Assembly: GCA_964406605.1 (NCBI GenBank)
Contig: CAYOSF010000003.1
Coordinates: 270,413-334,412, forward strand
Source: CAYOSF01 sp964406605
GTDB lineage: Bacteria > Chloroflexota > Dehalococcoidia > DSTF01 > RBG-16-68-14
DNA length: 64,000 bases
Direction: 5' to 3'
Part shown: positions 34,634 through 43,513 of the stretch, one piece after another
Position numbering within the stretch: the stretch's first letter is position 1
Layout of the letters: the number at the start of each line of letters is the position of its first letter
Notes under the pieces: generated by a model
The model's database searches: none
What the model was told of the DNA's origin: nothing
Seen by the model: only the letters and a program-made list of their open reading frames with translations
Position numbers and translations under genes: made by a program

Positions 34634-35130
34634 AGCTGGGGGAAGAGGAACGCGAGCTGGAGGTCGAGGAATCCGGCGACGGGTTTCGCGTGCGCCTGGG
34701 CAAGAAGTGGCATCCGGTCGAGCTGGAACGAGTCGGCGAGACCGCTCGCTATTCCCTGTTGCTCGACCACCACCCCTACGACGTCTTCGCGGAAGAGGGA
34801 CCCCAGGGCTACCACATCGTGATCGGATCGCGGCTCTTTGCCGTCAACGTGCTGGGTCCCGTGCGCGGTCGGAGAGCCGAAGGACCGGTGGAACGAGAGG
34901 CGCCGACGGACGCCGGAGAATGGGTGCTCACCTCGCCCATGACAGGCATCGTGCAGGAGGTGCTCGTCAAGCCCGGCGACGAGGTGGAAGCCGGTCAGGT
35001 GGTGATGGTCATTGAGGCGATGAAGATGCAGAATGACCTCCACGCGCGCCGGGCCGGTACCGTGAAAGCGGTGTACGCTTCGGCGGGGCAGCGCGTGGAA
35101 CAGGGGGCTCCTCTGCTTGTGCTGCTCTAG
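34612..35130 (+). CDS. biotin carboxyl carrier protein
   Basis: The 172-residue protein has a C-terminal biotinyl domain with the modified Lys in EAMKM (about residue 140) and the hairpin TSPMTGIVQEVLVKPGDEV. The N-terminal half (about 1-85, ERELEVEESGDGFRVRLG to YHIVIGSRLFAVNVLG) resembles the BT/linker part of propionyl-CoA carboxylase alpha chains rather than AccB. AccC plus this protein therefore looks like a split acyl-CoA carboxylase alpha chain. BirA, at 49 kb, would biotinylate it. Confidence 0.88.
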   Translation: MASTYRLKLGEEERELEVEESGDGFRVRLGKKWHPVELERVGETARYSLLLDHHPYDVFAEEGPQGYHIVIGSRLFAVNVLGPVRGRRAEGPVEREAPTDAGEWVLTSPMTGIVQEVLVKPGDEVEAGQVVMVIEAMKMQNDLHARRAGTVKAVYASAGQRVEQGAPLLVLL

Positions 35131-35140
35131 CTCAAGCCCG

Positions 35141-35170
35141 TTGACGCGGTCGCGCTGCATTCGCTATAGT
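35141..35170 (+). promoter_or_regulatory. promoter of infC-rpmI-rplT
   Basis: TTGACG (35141-35146), 18 bp, TATAGT (35165-35170), about 50 bp before the infC start. Confidence 0.65.
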
Positions 35171-35219
35171 TGGGGCCTGGAGGAATGACAACGCAGCGGT
35201 TCGACGCGAGGACCCGAGC

Positions 35220-35795
35220 ATAGCCCGCGAGATTCGCAGGAACGAGCGCATTCGCGCCCACGAAGTCCTCGTCATTGGTGAGAACGGGGAGCGCTTGGGC
35301 GTTTTGCCGCTCGCCGAGGCACTGAGCGCCGCCCGCGAGCGCGATCTTGACCTCGTCGAAGTCGCTCCGAACGCGGTACCGCCTGTCTGCCGCTTCCTTG
35401 ATTACGGCAAGTACAAGTACGATCAGGCGAAGCGCGAGCGAGGCGCAAGTAAACAACAGCACCACGGGGAGCTCCGTGAAGTGCGGTTCAAGGTCAAGAT
35501 CGGTGAGAATGACATGAGTCTCAAGGTGCGGCGCGCGGAGGGGTTCCTGCGGGCCGGTGACAAAGTGAAGATGTCCGTCATGTTCCGGGGAAGAGAGATC
35601 ACGCATCCGGAGATCGGTCGGACACTCCTGGAACGCGTGCACGAGCAGTTGAGCGAAGTAGCGGTGATCGAGAAGCCGCCCACCATGGAGGGCCGCTTCA
35701 TGAACATGATCCTGGGGCCCGTGTCCACGCGAGGGGCACGACAGCCGGGAGAGCCCGCGCCCCAGAGCACGGCCAAGACGGCCCCGGAGCGATAG
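35220..35795 (+). CDS. infC: translation initiation factor IF-3, ATA start
   Basis: No ATG, GTG or TTG stands in frame before the conserved N-terminus (REIRRNERIRAHEVLVIGENGERLG). The frame can only start at a rare codon: ATA 35220 (with GAGGA 7 nt upstream) or ATT 35232. Rare starts are the rule for infC in E. coli and serve autoregulation, since IF-3 discriminates against them. The protein has 191 residues: an N-domain, a Lys-rich linker (YGKYKYDQAKRERGASK) and a C-domain (REVRFKVKIGENDMSLKVRRAEGFL). A 12-codon ORF (35185-35223) ends overlapping the ATA. Confidence 0.92.
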   Translation: MAREIRRNERIRAHEVLVIGENGERLGVLPLAEALSAARERDLDLVEVAPNAVPPVCRFLDYGKYKYDQAKRERGASKQQHHGELREVRFKVKIGENDMSLKVRRAEGFLRAGDKVKMSVMFRGREITHPEIGRTLLERVHEQLSEVAVIEKPPTMEGRFMNMILGPVSTRGARQPGEPAPQSTAKTAPER

Positions 35796-35796
35796 C

Positions 35797-35997
35797 GTGC
35801 CAAAACAGAAGACGCACAAAGGCGCCCAGGCCCGCATCGGCATCAGCGGACGGGGGAAGCTCCTCCGCCGCAAGAGCCATGTGAACAACTACCGCCGCAA
35901 GAAGCACCGCCGGACGAAGGGGCAGTTCGACGAGATGATGGTGGTGCATCCCTCCGTGCGTCGGCGCCTTCGGCGTCTTCTGCCCCACGCTGGCTGA
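35797..35997 (+). CDS. rpmI: ribosomal protein L35
   Basis: The 66-residue basic protein (PKQKTHKGAQARIGISGRGK, RRKSHVNNYRRKKHRR) has typical L35 length. It starts with GTG one base after the infC stop, in the conserved infC-rpmI-rplT order, and is probably coupled to infC translation. Confidence 0.96.
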   Translation: MPKQKTHKGAQARIGISGRGKLLRRKSHVNNYRRKKHRRTKGQFDEMMVVHPSVRRRLRRLLPHAG

Positions 35998-36009
35998 GGA
36001 AGATCGACG

Positions 36010-36372
36010 ATGAGCAGAGTGAAACGAGGCGTCACGGGCCACCGGCGCCACAAGAAGATCCTCAAGATGGCCAAGGGCCACCGGGGGCTCCGGCATAAGA
36101 TCTTCCGCCGGGCCAACGAATCGGTGCTCCATGCTCTGGACTACGCCTACCGAGACCGGCGTGATCGCAAGGGTCAGTTCCGCCGCCTCTGGATCATGCG
36201 GATCAACGCGGCGGCCCGCCAGCAGGACATGACCTACGGTCAGCTCATCCATGGGCTCGCCAAGGCCGAGATAGACGTTGATCGCAAGCTATTGGCGGAC
36301 CTGGCGGTGCGAGATCCCACCGCGTTTGCGGCGGTTGCCGCTCAGGCGAAGGCCGCTCTGGCGGCGAACTGA
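36010..36372 (+). CDS. rplT: ribosomal protein L20
   Basis: The 120-residue protein has the L20 signatures MSRVKRGVTGHRRHKKILK, YAYRDRRDRKGQFRRLWI and YGQLIHGLAKAEIDVDRK. It binds 23S rRNA early in large-subunit assembly. ATG 36010 follows GAGGAAGATCGACG. It ends the three-gene operon. Confidence 0.97.
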   Translation: MSRVKRGVTGHRRHKKILKMAKGHRGLRHKIFRRANESVLHALDYAYRDRRDRKGQFRRLWIMRINAAARQQDMTYGQLIHGLAKAEIDVDRKLLADLAVRDPTAFAAVAAQAKAALAAN

Positions 36373-36432
36373 GCAACCAGCAGAACCTCACAGGCAGGAG
36401 CCGGAAGCGACGCGGGCCGTGCGCGGGTGCGG

Positions 36433-37179
36433 CTAGGACTCTGGATGGGCGCCTGATCCCAGCGTTGTCTGGGTAGCAGGCAGGCCGGCCCGTCCGTCCC
36501 GTATTGCCGAGAGCAAAGCCAGGCTGTCGCTGATCACGCCGGTCACGCCCCAGGTCAGTACCTGGCGGGCCGCAGCGGATGTTTCGACCGCCCAGGTGAT
36601 GATCTCTCGCACTCCGGAGCCCTTGAGCTCCGAGACGATGCTTTCGGTGAGGATGCGGCTGTCGATCGACACCGCCGGAATCTCCTTCCGATCGAGCCGT
36701 GGCCGGAGCAGGGCTAACCGCTCGAGGTCGCCGACCGTGTAGAAGAGCGGCACCTTGGGGAGCATGTCGCGAAGGCGGTCCAGGTGCGGCCAACCGCCGC
36801 AGAAAGCGACCGCTTCTCTCATGGCCGCCCGCTCGACGGCGACGGCCACGGCCTCAGCTAGGCGGTCCTCCCCGCCCTTCAGGTCCACGAGAATCCTCCC
36901 CCGACCGGCTGCCGCCGCGAGGAGGTCACCGAAGTTCAGACGCGGCGTCCATCCGGGCCTGAGCGACCAGCGCTCCCACAGAACGGGAAGCGGTCCGGCC
37001 GTCTTGTCGTGGCGGACCTCAAGCCGCCCGCGATGGAGCCACACGTCGGCCTCCGCGTAGTCCACACCGGCCTCAAACGCTTCCCTTAGCTTCGAGAGGT
37101 CGTTGCCGGCTCGGTGCGCAATCGTGAGGGATCGTCTAGGCGGCAGGGATTCCTGCATGATGGCTGTGCTCTGGGACAC
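36433..37179 (-). CDS. glycerophosphodiester phosphodiesterase-like protein
   Basis: The 248-residue protein has GDPD-family catalytic residues: AHRAGND (HR pair, about 21-25), AEADVWLHRGRLEVRHD (Glu and Asp for metal; second His) and LVDLKGG. The TIM-barrel ends with ITWAVETSAAARQVLTWGVTGVISD, the family W-NTV-like region. It would hydrolyse glycerophosphodiesters. It lies between rplT and pheT on the pheT strand but 36 bp beyond its stop, possibly in the same transcript. Confidence 0.85.
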   Translation of the reverse strand: MSQSTAIMQESLPPRRSLTIAHRAGNDLSKLREAFEAGVDYAEADVWLHRGRLEVRHDKTAGPLPVLWERWSLRPGWTPRLNFGDLLAAAAGRGRILVDLKGGEDRLAEAVAVAVERAAMREAVAFCGGWPHLDRLRDMLPKVPLFYTVGDLERLALLRPRLDRKEIPAVSIDSRILTESIVSELKGSGVREIITWAVETSAAARQVLTWGVTGVISDSLALLSAIRDGRAGLPATQTTLGSGAHPES

Positions 37180-37215
37180 CGCGCCGCTCGACAGATGCGT
37201 GCCGGCGCGATGGCG

Positions 37216-39651
37216 CTAGGACTTGTTGCTGCCTTCTTCGGCTCCTCGGAGTTCCGCGCCGAGCTGTCCTCGGAGCCTTTTCAGGATGGCGCTCTGGGCC
37301 TTGGCCACCTCTGCGTCGGTCAGCGTATGGTCGGGCGACTGGTAGGTGACAGTGAAGGCGAGCGACTTCTTGTCGGCTGGGATCCGATCGCCCTCGTAGA
37401 CATCGAAGAGGTCCGCGGCGCGCACCAGGTCGTGCTCCTCGATGGCCGCGCGCACCTCACCGGCGGCGAGCCCGCGGTCAACCAGAAGCGCGATGTCCTG
37501 CACCACGGGCGGGAATCGCGAGAGAGCCTGGTAGCGGCGCGCCCCTCCCACCGACGGCAGCAACTCGTCCAGCACCAGTTCGAACAGGTAGACGTCCTGA
37601 GCGATGTCGAAGGCAGAAGCTACCGAAGGGTGGACGCGGCCGATTGTCCCCACCCTGCGCCCGTCCGCCACCAGCTCTGCGGCCTGTCCAGGCACGAGCG
37701 CGAAGCTCTCCGATTCTCGGAAGGCTATACCGACCCCAACGGATCGCAGCGCCGCTTCGACGTAGCCCTTGGCGTCGTAGAAGTCCACCGCCTCGCCGCA
37801 GGGGCGCCCCCAGCGGTCCTCGCGCTCTCCCGTGAGGACGCCAACGACGTGCTCCTCCTCCCGGGGCATGCCGTCGGATTCGGGAACGTACGCCCTGCCC
37901 GCTTCAAAGAGCGCGAGCTCTCCCTCATGCTGCCGCGCGTTGGCGGCGAGCGTCTTCAGAAGATTCGTCCGGAGCGTGGGGCGGAGGTACTCGTACTCCG
38001 AGCTCACCGGATTGGCCGCCCGCACGGGCGGCCTGGCGGCCAGATCCTCCGGCGGCACGACACGGCTCAACGCCTCGAGCGTGGTGAGGGAGTAGGTGAC
38101 CACCTCCTGCATGCCGGCCGCCACGAGGGCGTCTCTCAGCGCCTCTCGAAGCTCGCGTCGCGGCTCGGGCACGGCGGCGGGCACGTCGCCGCCCAGTCCC
38201 TTGGTCGGGATCTGGTCGTAGCCGACGACGCGAGCCACTTCCTCCGCTACGTCGTCGGGGATGCGCACGTCGGTGCGCCAGTAGGGCACGCGCACCTGGT
38301 ACTTCTCGGGCGGCAGCCAGCGGCAGCCGAAGCCGAGCGACGCTAGGGCGCTGCGTACCTTGGAAGTCGGTAGATCGATGCCGAGCACCTGGTGCAACCG
38401 CCTGCGCGTTACCTCTATGCGCGCCTCCGGCGCCGGCTCCGGGTACGCGTCAACAAAGCCGCGAAGTGCCCGCCCGCCTGCAACCTCCACCAGGAGCTTG
38501 GTGGCACGGCGGATACCCGCCATCGCCAGCTCCGGGCTCAGCCCCTTCTCAAACCTGGTCGAGGCCTCCGTCCGTGACTTGAAGGCGGCGGCGGTGCGCC
38601 GGACGTTGGCCGCGTGGAAGTTGGCGGATTCCAACAGGATCGTCGAGGTTCCCTCGGTCACCTCGGAATCGAAGCCACCCATCACACCGGCCAGCGCCAC
38701 CGGTACCTCGGCGTCGGCGATGACCAGCATGTCGGTGGTTAGCCTGCGCTCGACCCCTTCCAGCGTGACCAGCTTCTCGCGTTCCCGGGCGCGACGGACG
38801 ATGATCTTGGCCTCCCGCAGCTTCGTGAAATCGAACGCATGGAGCGGCTGGCCGAGCTCCAGCATCACGTAGTTGGTGATGTCCACCACGTTGTTGATGG
38901 GACGCATGCCGCCCGCTATGAGCCGTTCCTGCATCCACTTGGGTGAGGGGGCGACGCCCACGCCCTCCACCACGGCCGCGACGTAGCGGGAACACAGGTC
39001 CGGGTCGGCGATCTCAACCGACGCCTTGCCGGAGGCGGGCTCGTCGGCCTCTTCATAGGTGTGCCCAGGCTCGCGCACGGCACCGTCGGTAAGGGCGGCC
39101 GCCTCGCGGGCCACGCCCAGCATGGAGAGGCAATCCGGCCGGTTTGGTGTCAGGTCCAGGTCCAGGATGGTGTCGCCCAAGTAGCGGGCCAAGGGGGTTG
39201 CGACGGGGGCGTCGTCGGGGAGCACGAGAATGCCCTCGTGCTCTTCGGAGATGCCCAGTTCCTTCTCAGAGCAGACCATGCCCGCGGACTCCACGCCGCG
39301 GATCTTGGCGGGCTTGAGAACGGTGAGCTTGCCCGTACGGCCGTCGATGAGTTTCGCGCCGGCGCGAGCGAAGGCGATCTTCTGGCCGGCCGCGACGTTG
39401 GGCGCCCCACACACCACCGTCATCCGCTCTCCCCCGCCGAGATCGGCCGTTGCCAGCCGCAATCGGTCGGCGTTCGGGTGCGGGTCGACGGAGACGACCT
39501 CTCCGACAGTGATGAGCTGCTCGTCCCAGTCGCCGCCCAGGCGCTCGATCGCCTCCACCTCAAGCCCGGCCATCGTGAGGCGACGCGCCAGCTCCTCCGG
39601 CGGAACCGTCACGTCAACGTAGTCGGCGAGCCACTTCAACGAGATGCGCAC
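37216..39651 (-). CDS. pheT: phenylalanyl-tRNA synthetase beta subunit
   Basis: The 811-residue protein has all PheT domains: N-terminal KWLADYVDVTVPPEELARRLTMAGLEV-type start, EMAP-like tRNA-binding domain (about 40-150), B3/B4 editing domain (MRPINNVVDITNYVMLELGQPLHAFD, about 250), B5 (about 400-470), the catalytic-like domain, and the C-terminal FDX-ACB domain (about 718-811, RFPPVVQDIALLVDRG). It lies 6 bp downstream of pheS. Confidence 0.96.
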   Translation of the reverse strand: MRISLKWLADYVDVTVPPEELARRLTMAGLEVEAIERLGGDWDEQLITVGEVVSVDPHPNADRLRLATADLGGGERMTVVCGAPNVAAGQKIAFARAGAKLIDGRTGKLTVLKPAKIRGVESAGMVCSEKELGISEEHEGILVLPDDAPVATPLARYLGDTILDLDLTPNRPDCLSMLGVAREAAALTDGAVREPGHTYEEADEPASGKASVEIADPDLCSRYVAAVVEGVGVAPSPKWMQERLIAGGMRPINNVVDITNYVMLELGQPLHAFDFTKLREAKIIVRRAREREKLVTLEGVERRLTTDMLVIADAEVPVALAGVMGGFDSEVTEGTSTILLESANFHAANVRRTAAAFKSRTEASTRFEKGLSPELAMAGIRRATKLLVEVAGGRALRGFVDAYPEPAPEARIEVTRRRLHQVLGIDLPTSKVRSALASLGFGCRWLPPEKYQVRVPYWRTDVRIPDDVAEEVARVVGYDQIPTKGLGGDVPAAVPEPRRELREALRDALVAAGMQEVVTYSLTTLEALSRVVPPEDLAARPPVRAANPVSSEYEYLRPTLRTNLLKTLAANARQHEGELALFEAGRAYVPESDGMPREEEHVVGVLTGEREDRWGRPCGEAVDFYDAKGYVEAALRSVGVGIAFRESESFALVPGQAAELVADGRRVGTIGRVHPSVASAFDIAQDVYLFELVLDELLPSVGGARRYQALSRFPPVVQDIALLVDRGLAAGEVRAAIEEHDLVRAADLFDVYEGDRIPADKKSLAFTVTYQSPDHTLTDAEVAKAQSAILKRLRGQLGAELRGAEEGSNKS

Positions 39652-39657
39652 GGCGGT

Positions 39658-40704
39658 TCAGAATTGCTCCAGGAATTGCAGGTCGTTGGCGTAGAATCTT
39701 CGGATGTCCTCGATCCCATGCTGCAGCATGCAGATCCGTTCGGCGCCGAGGCCGGCGGCGAAGCCGGTGTAGCGGTCGGTGTCGTAGCCCATGTTGGCGA
39801 GGATCTCCGGGTGCACCATGCCGGCGCCCAGCACCTCTATCCAGCCCTCCTGGTGGCACGTGCGGCATCCTTCGCCGCCGCATAGGAAGCAGTCTATCGC
39901 CACGTCCACGCCCGGCTCGACATAAGGGAAGTAGTCGCACCGGAAGCGCACCTGGCGCTCGCGCCCGAACATCTGCCGGGCGAACTCGAACAGTGTGCCC
40001 TTGAGGTCGGCCATGCTGATCCCCTCGTCGACGGCCAGCAGCTCGATCTGGGTGATCATCCATTCGTGACTAGGGTCGGTCGCCTCGTTCCGAAAGCACC
40101 TACCGGGGCTCACAATGCGAATGGGAGGTTGATGGCGCTCCATGAACCGGACCTGGTTGGGCGACGTGTGCGTGCGTAGCACCAGCGGATACCCGCCGTC
40201 CTGTTTGTAGTCGACATAAAGTGTGTCCTGCATGTCGCGGGCCGGGTGATCCGGCGGGATGCGCAGCGCCTCGAAGTTGTAGTAGTCCGTCTCCACCTCC
40301 GGCCCCTCGATAATCGAGAATCCCATCGAGACGAAGATGTCGAGGATCCGGCGCAGCGTCTTCGTGACCGGGTGGAGCCGGCCGATCCGCTTTGGCCGTC
40401 CGGGGAGCGTCACGTCCAGCCGCCCGGTCTCCACCGCAGCGACCAGGCGGCGTTGCTCAAGGGCCCGGCGCTTCGCCTCCAGTGCCGCCTCCAGTTCCTG
40501 CTTGAGCCGGTTGGCCTCGGCGCCCAGTTGACGGCGTTGGTCCAGAGGCAGACCGCTCAGGCCGCGCAGCACGAGGGTGAGGCGACCTTTCCGGCCCAAG
40601 TACGAGACGCGCCATCCTTCCAATGCCGCCTCGTCCTCGGCCGCGTCCAACTCCGCTTGGGCGCCGGCCGCGAGCGCGGGCAGGTTGATGGCTTCGGTGT
40701 CCAT
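39658..40704 (-). CDS. pheS: phenylalanyl-tRNA synthetase alpha subunit
   Basis: The 348-residue class II synthetase has an N-terminal coiled coil (about 1-90), then catalytic motifs HPVTKTLRRI, DDYYNFEAL-like TDYYNFEALRIPPDHPARD, VLRTHTSPNQVR, PGRCFRNEATDPSHEWM and the C-terminal GLGAERICMLQHGIEDIR. The frame opens 55 codons earlier, but ATG 40704 begins the usual family N-terminus. With PheT it forms the alpha2beta2 enzyme. Confidence 0.96.
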   Translation of the reverse strand: MDTEAINLPALAAGAQAELDAAEDEAALEGWRVSYLGRKGRLTLVLRGLSGLPLDQRRQLGAEANRLKQELEAALEAKRRALEQRRLVAAVETGRLDVTLPGRPKRIGRLHPVTKTLRRILDIFVSMGFSIIEGPEVETDYYNFEALRIPPDHPARDMQDTLYVDYKQDGGYPLVLRTHTSPNQVRFMERHQPPIRIVSPGRCFRNEATDPSHEWMITQIELLAVDEGISMADLKGTLFEFARQMFGRERQVRFRCDYFPYVEPGVDVAIDCFLCGGEGCRTCHQEGWIEVLGAGMVHPEILANMGYDTDRYTGFAAGLGAERICMLQHGIEDIRRFYANDLQFLEQF

Positions 40705-40900
40705 GGTACAGGCATTATGGTCAGACGTTTCGCCTGCGATCAAACGGGGCGGCGGGTAAGCATCCTTGGTAGCCACCGCGCTCTGCTGCCCGGCGAGGCA
40801 ACTTGTCCATATCGTAGTCGGGCCGGGCCACCTTGAATGCCGTCCATCCCGACGGTACGATGACCGCACGGCAACGGGCAGTAGTCGAGGAGGGAGCCAG

Positions 40901-41152
40901 ATGGCTGTGCGAGGCTACGTTCTGATTGAGGGCGAGGTAGGAAAGGCGAAGAGCGTGGGCGATGCGGTGAAGGCGCTGAGCCACGCCGACGCGAAGGTTC
41001 TTTCTGTCGATACCGTCACCGGACCCTTCGATGTCATCGTCCAGCTCGAGGCGGACGACCTGGACAAGCTGGGCAATTGCATCACGGACGGCATCCAGCG
41101 CGTCGAAGGCGTGCAGCGAACGACGACCTGTCTGGCGGTGAAACTGGGGTAG
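40901..41152 (+). CDS. Lrp/AsnC-type ligand-binding (RAM) domain protein
   Basis: The 83-residue protein is only the RAM domain (GYVLIEGEVGKAKSVGDAVKAL, GPFDVIVQLEADDLDKLGNCI, VEGVQRTTTCLAV), without the DNA-binding part of Lrp. Such stand-alone domains bind amino acids and are common in archaea and deep-branching bacteria. ATG 40901 follows a strong GAGGAGGGAG. Confidence 0.88.
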   Translation: MAVRGYVLIEGEVGKAKSVGDAVKALSHADAKVLSVDTVTGPFDVIVQLEADDLDKLGNCITDGIQRVEGVQRTTTCLAVKLG

Positions 41153-41342
41153 ACGGAACCGACAGCCGCGCAGCGCTGCCGCCTCTGTCTACAATGAGAG
41201 CAGGCACGCTGATGCGCGCGGCAGGACCCCGCAGGCCGACCGCCGCCTCATCCGCCCGCCGGGTGGACTCGGCGCAGGTTCCCCGTCGCGACGGGGAGAG
41301 CCTCGATGCCGCGGTTCAGAGGCTGTTTCCAGGAGAATCGCC

Positions 41343-42629
41343 ATGGTCAGCCAAGCAATGATCAGTGTGGAGGAGGCGCTGGAGCGCATCCTCTCGTACT
41401 TCGAGCGGCTGGAGCCGGAGGAACGTCCGCTCGCCGATGCCCTGGGCCAAGTGCTGGCAGAGGACGTGGCCGCAGAGTTCGATATCCCGCCGCTGGACAA
41501 CACGGCCATGGACGGCTACGCGGTCCGCGCCGCCGACACTGAAGGCGCCACCGAGGCAGACCCCGTGCGCCTGCCGGTCATCGGCGAGCTGGCGGCCGGC
41601 TACGTCTTCGAGGGCGAAGTGACGCAGGGAACCGCGGTCCGCATTATGACCGGCGCTCCTATCCCCCAGGGTGCCGATGCCGTGGTGCCGTTCGAGGAAA
41701 CGGACGAGCCTTTGACCGAATCGGCCTCCGCTGCGGCGCCGCGGCGTTCTGGCTCCTATGAGAAGCCAGCCTACGAGGTCGGCATCATGAAGGCCGCGAA
41801 ACCGGGCGCGAACATCCGACGGGCCGGGGAGGACGTGAAGGCAGGCGATCCCGTGATGAGCGAAGGCGCGGTGCTGGGCCCCGCCCAGATCGGCGTGCTC
41901 GCCTCCCTTGGCCGGGCGACGGCGCGGGTCATCCGCCGCCCCGTCGTCGCGGTCCTCTCAACAGGCGACGAGCTGCTCGACATCGGCGAGCCGAATGAAC
42001 GAGGCAGGATCTACGACAGCAACTCCTACACCGTCGCCTCGATGGTGCGCGAGAGCGGCGGCGTCCCGAAGCGGCTGGGCATCGCCTCGGACACCGTGGA
42101 GGCGCTCACAACCAAGCTCCGCCAGGGCCTGGATGCCGACATGCTCATCACCACCGCCGGCGTCTCCCGTGGTGACTACGATGTGGTCAAGGACGTGCTG
42201 GCGAATGAGGGGGAGATCGATTTCTGGACGGTGCGCATGAAGCCGGGGAAGCCCATCGCATTCGGTGCCTTCCCATCCGGCGACCGGAAGGTGCCTCACA
42301 TCGGTCTGCCGGGCAACCCGGTCAGCTCTATGGTCACGTTTGAGCTGTTCGCGCGGCCTGCGATCTACAAGATGCTGGGCAAGAGCGGCTGGGAGCGCCC
42401 GAGGGTGCGCGCCCTGGCCGAAGAGCGCATCGTCAACACCGACGGCCGGCGAGTATTCGCGCGGGCGATCGTGACCGAGCGTGAGGGGCGTTACCACGCC
42501 TCGCTGACGGGCCCGCAGGGGTCCGGAATCCTCACCTCGATGGCGCTGGCGAACGCCCTGGCCGTAGTGCCGGAGGACGTGCCGGCCATCGAGCCCGGCG
42601 GCGAGGTCGAGTGCTTGCTGCTGGGTTGA
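41343..42629 (+). CDS. moeA: molybdopterin molybdenumtransferase MoeA
   Basis: The 428-residue protein has the MoeA signatures LDNTAMDGYAV (about 53-63), GTAVRIMTGAPIPQGADAVVPFE, AGEDVKAGD, VAVLSTGDELLD, TTAGVSRGDYDVVKDVL and GLPGNPVSSMVTFELF. It inserts molybdenum into adenylated molybdopterin. The GVSRG-YD and PGNPVS motifs are intact. A short Ala/Pro-rich insertion with SASAAAPRRSGSYEK is at about 125-140. ATG 41343 follows AGGAGAATCGCC. No other moa/moe gene is adjacent. Confidence 0.95.
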   Translation: MVSQAMISVEEALERILSYFERLEPEERPLADALGQVLAEDVAAEFDIPPLDNTAMDGYAVRAADTEGATEADPVRLPVIGELAAGYVFEGEVTQGTAVRIMTGAPIPQGADAVVPFEETDEPLTESASAAAPRRSGSYEKPAYEVGIMKAAKPGANIRRAGEDVKAGDPVMSEGAVLGPAQIGVLASLGRATARVIRRPVVAVLSTGDELLDIGEPNERGRIYDSNSYTVASMVRESGGVPKRLGIASDTVEALTTKLRQGLDADMLITTAGVSRGDYDVVKDVLANEGEIDFWTVRMKPGKPIAFGAFPSGDRKVPHIGLPGNPVSSMVTFELFARPAIYKMLGKSGWERPRVRALAEERIVNTDGRRVFARAIVTEREGRYHASLTGPQGSGILTSMALANALAVVPEDVPAIEPGGEVECLLLG

Positions 42630-42770
42630 GGCCCCCAGCACTCTGCCCTTCTTGACCACCCGCCCCGGACTGCGCCTATGATCGCGTGGCGGGGCTGCGG
42701 TCTCAGGCCCCGCCACGATTCTGAGCGCGCGACGGCAGCTCGGTTCGGCCGCCCAGACAAGGAGGCAACG

Positions 42771-43064
42771 ATGCCCACGTACATCTCCCTCGCCAACATC
42801 ACCGATCAGGGGATGCGCAACATGCAGGACCTTGCCCGGCGCCTGCAGAACGCGGATCATACATTCGCCCAACTGGGAGCGACGCTTCGAGAGGTCTACC
42901 TGCTGATGGGCCAGTACGACTACGTCGTGATCGGCGACGCGCCGGACGATGAGACGATGGCCCGCGTCGCCCTCGCCATTGCCGGACAGGGCAACGTGCG
43001 CACCCAGACCTTCCGCGCCTTCGACCGGGGCGAGATGCTCAGCATTGTGGAGGGGCTTCGGTAG
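42771..43064 (+). CDS. GYD-domain protein
   Basis: The 97-residue protein matches the GYD family: start PTYISLANITDQGMRN, the QYDYVVIGDAPDDETMARVALAIAGQGNVRTQT stretch (in part), and the GEMLSIV end. The eponymous GYD reads GQYDYV here. Function is not established in the family. ATG 42771 has GGAGGCAACG upstream. Confidence 0.85.
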   Translation: MPTYISLANITDQGMRNMQDLARRLQNADHTFAQLGATLREVYLLMGQYDYVVIGDAPDDETMARVALAIAGQGNVRTQTFRAFDRGEMLSIVEGLR

Positions 43065-43087
43065 ACACCGGAGATCCGGCGAGTCCC

Positions 43088-43513
43088 GTGCCTGAGGCCG
43101 CCCGTGACCACCTTCGGGAGGCCATGGCCCGGCACGAACGGGACGACATCGTCGGTGCCCTGGCCGAGGCTCGCGAGGCTCTGAAGCTGGCGCCCGGGTT
43201 TGCGGACGCCCGCTCCTATCTCGGGTCGACACTGGTCACCCGCCAAGGTCGATACGCTGAGGGGCTCGCCGAGCTGGAACGGGCGAGGGAGGCGGCGCCG
43301 GAGGATCCGTCTGTCCACTACACCCTCGGCTGGTGCTACGAGTTCGTGGCCTACCGGCTTTCGCGCCGGCCCCGGAAGGGGTTCGATTCCCAGGAGCTGT
43401 ACCGAAAGGCGGAGGCAAGCCTGCGCCGCTGTCTCGAACTGCGTCCCGAGGGTAAGATGAGGGACGACGCGCAAGACCTGCTTTCGACCATCGTTGAGGA
43501 GGATGTCAGGTGA
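43088..43513 (+). CDS. TPR-like small protein
   Basis: The 141-residue protein has about three TPR-like helix pairs (RDDIVGALAEAREALKLAPGFADARSYLG, quoted in part as EAREALKLAPGFADA; ELERAREAAPEDPSVHYTLG; KAEASLRRCLELRPEGK). It starts at GTG 43088, 24 bp after the GYD gene, and its TGA stop overlaps the GTG of the next gene (GTGA). The role is unknown; scaffold-type protein contacts are expected for TPRs. Confidence 0.7.
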   Translation: MPEAARDHLREAMARHERDDIVGALAEAREALKLAPGFADARSYLGSTLVTRQGRYAEGLAELERAREAAPEDPSVHYTLGWCYEFVAYRLSRRPRKGFDSQELYRKAEASLRRCLELRPEGKMRDDAQDLLSTIVEEDVR

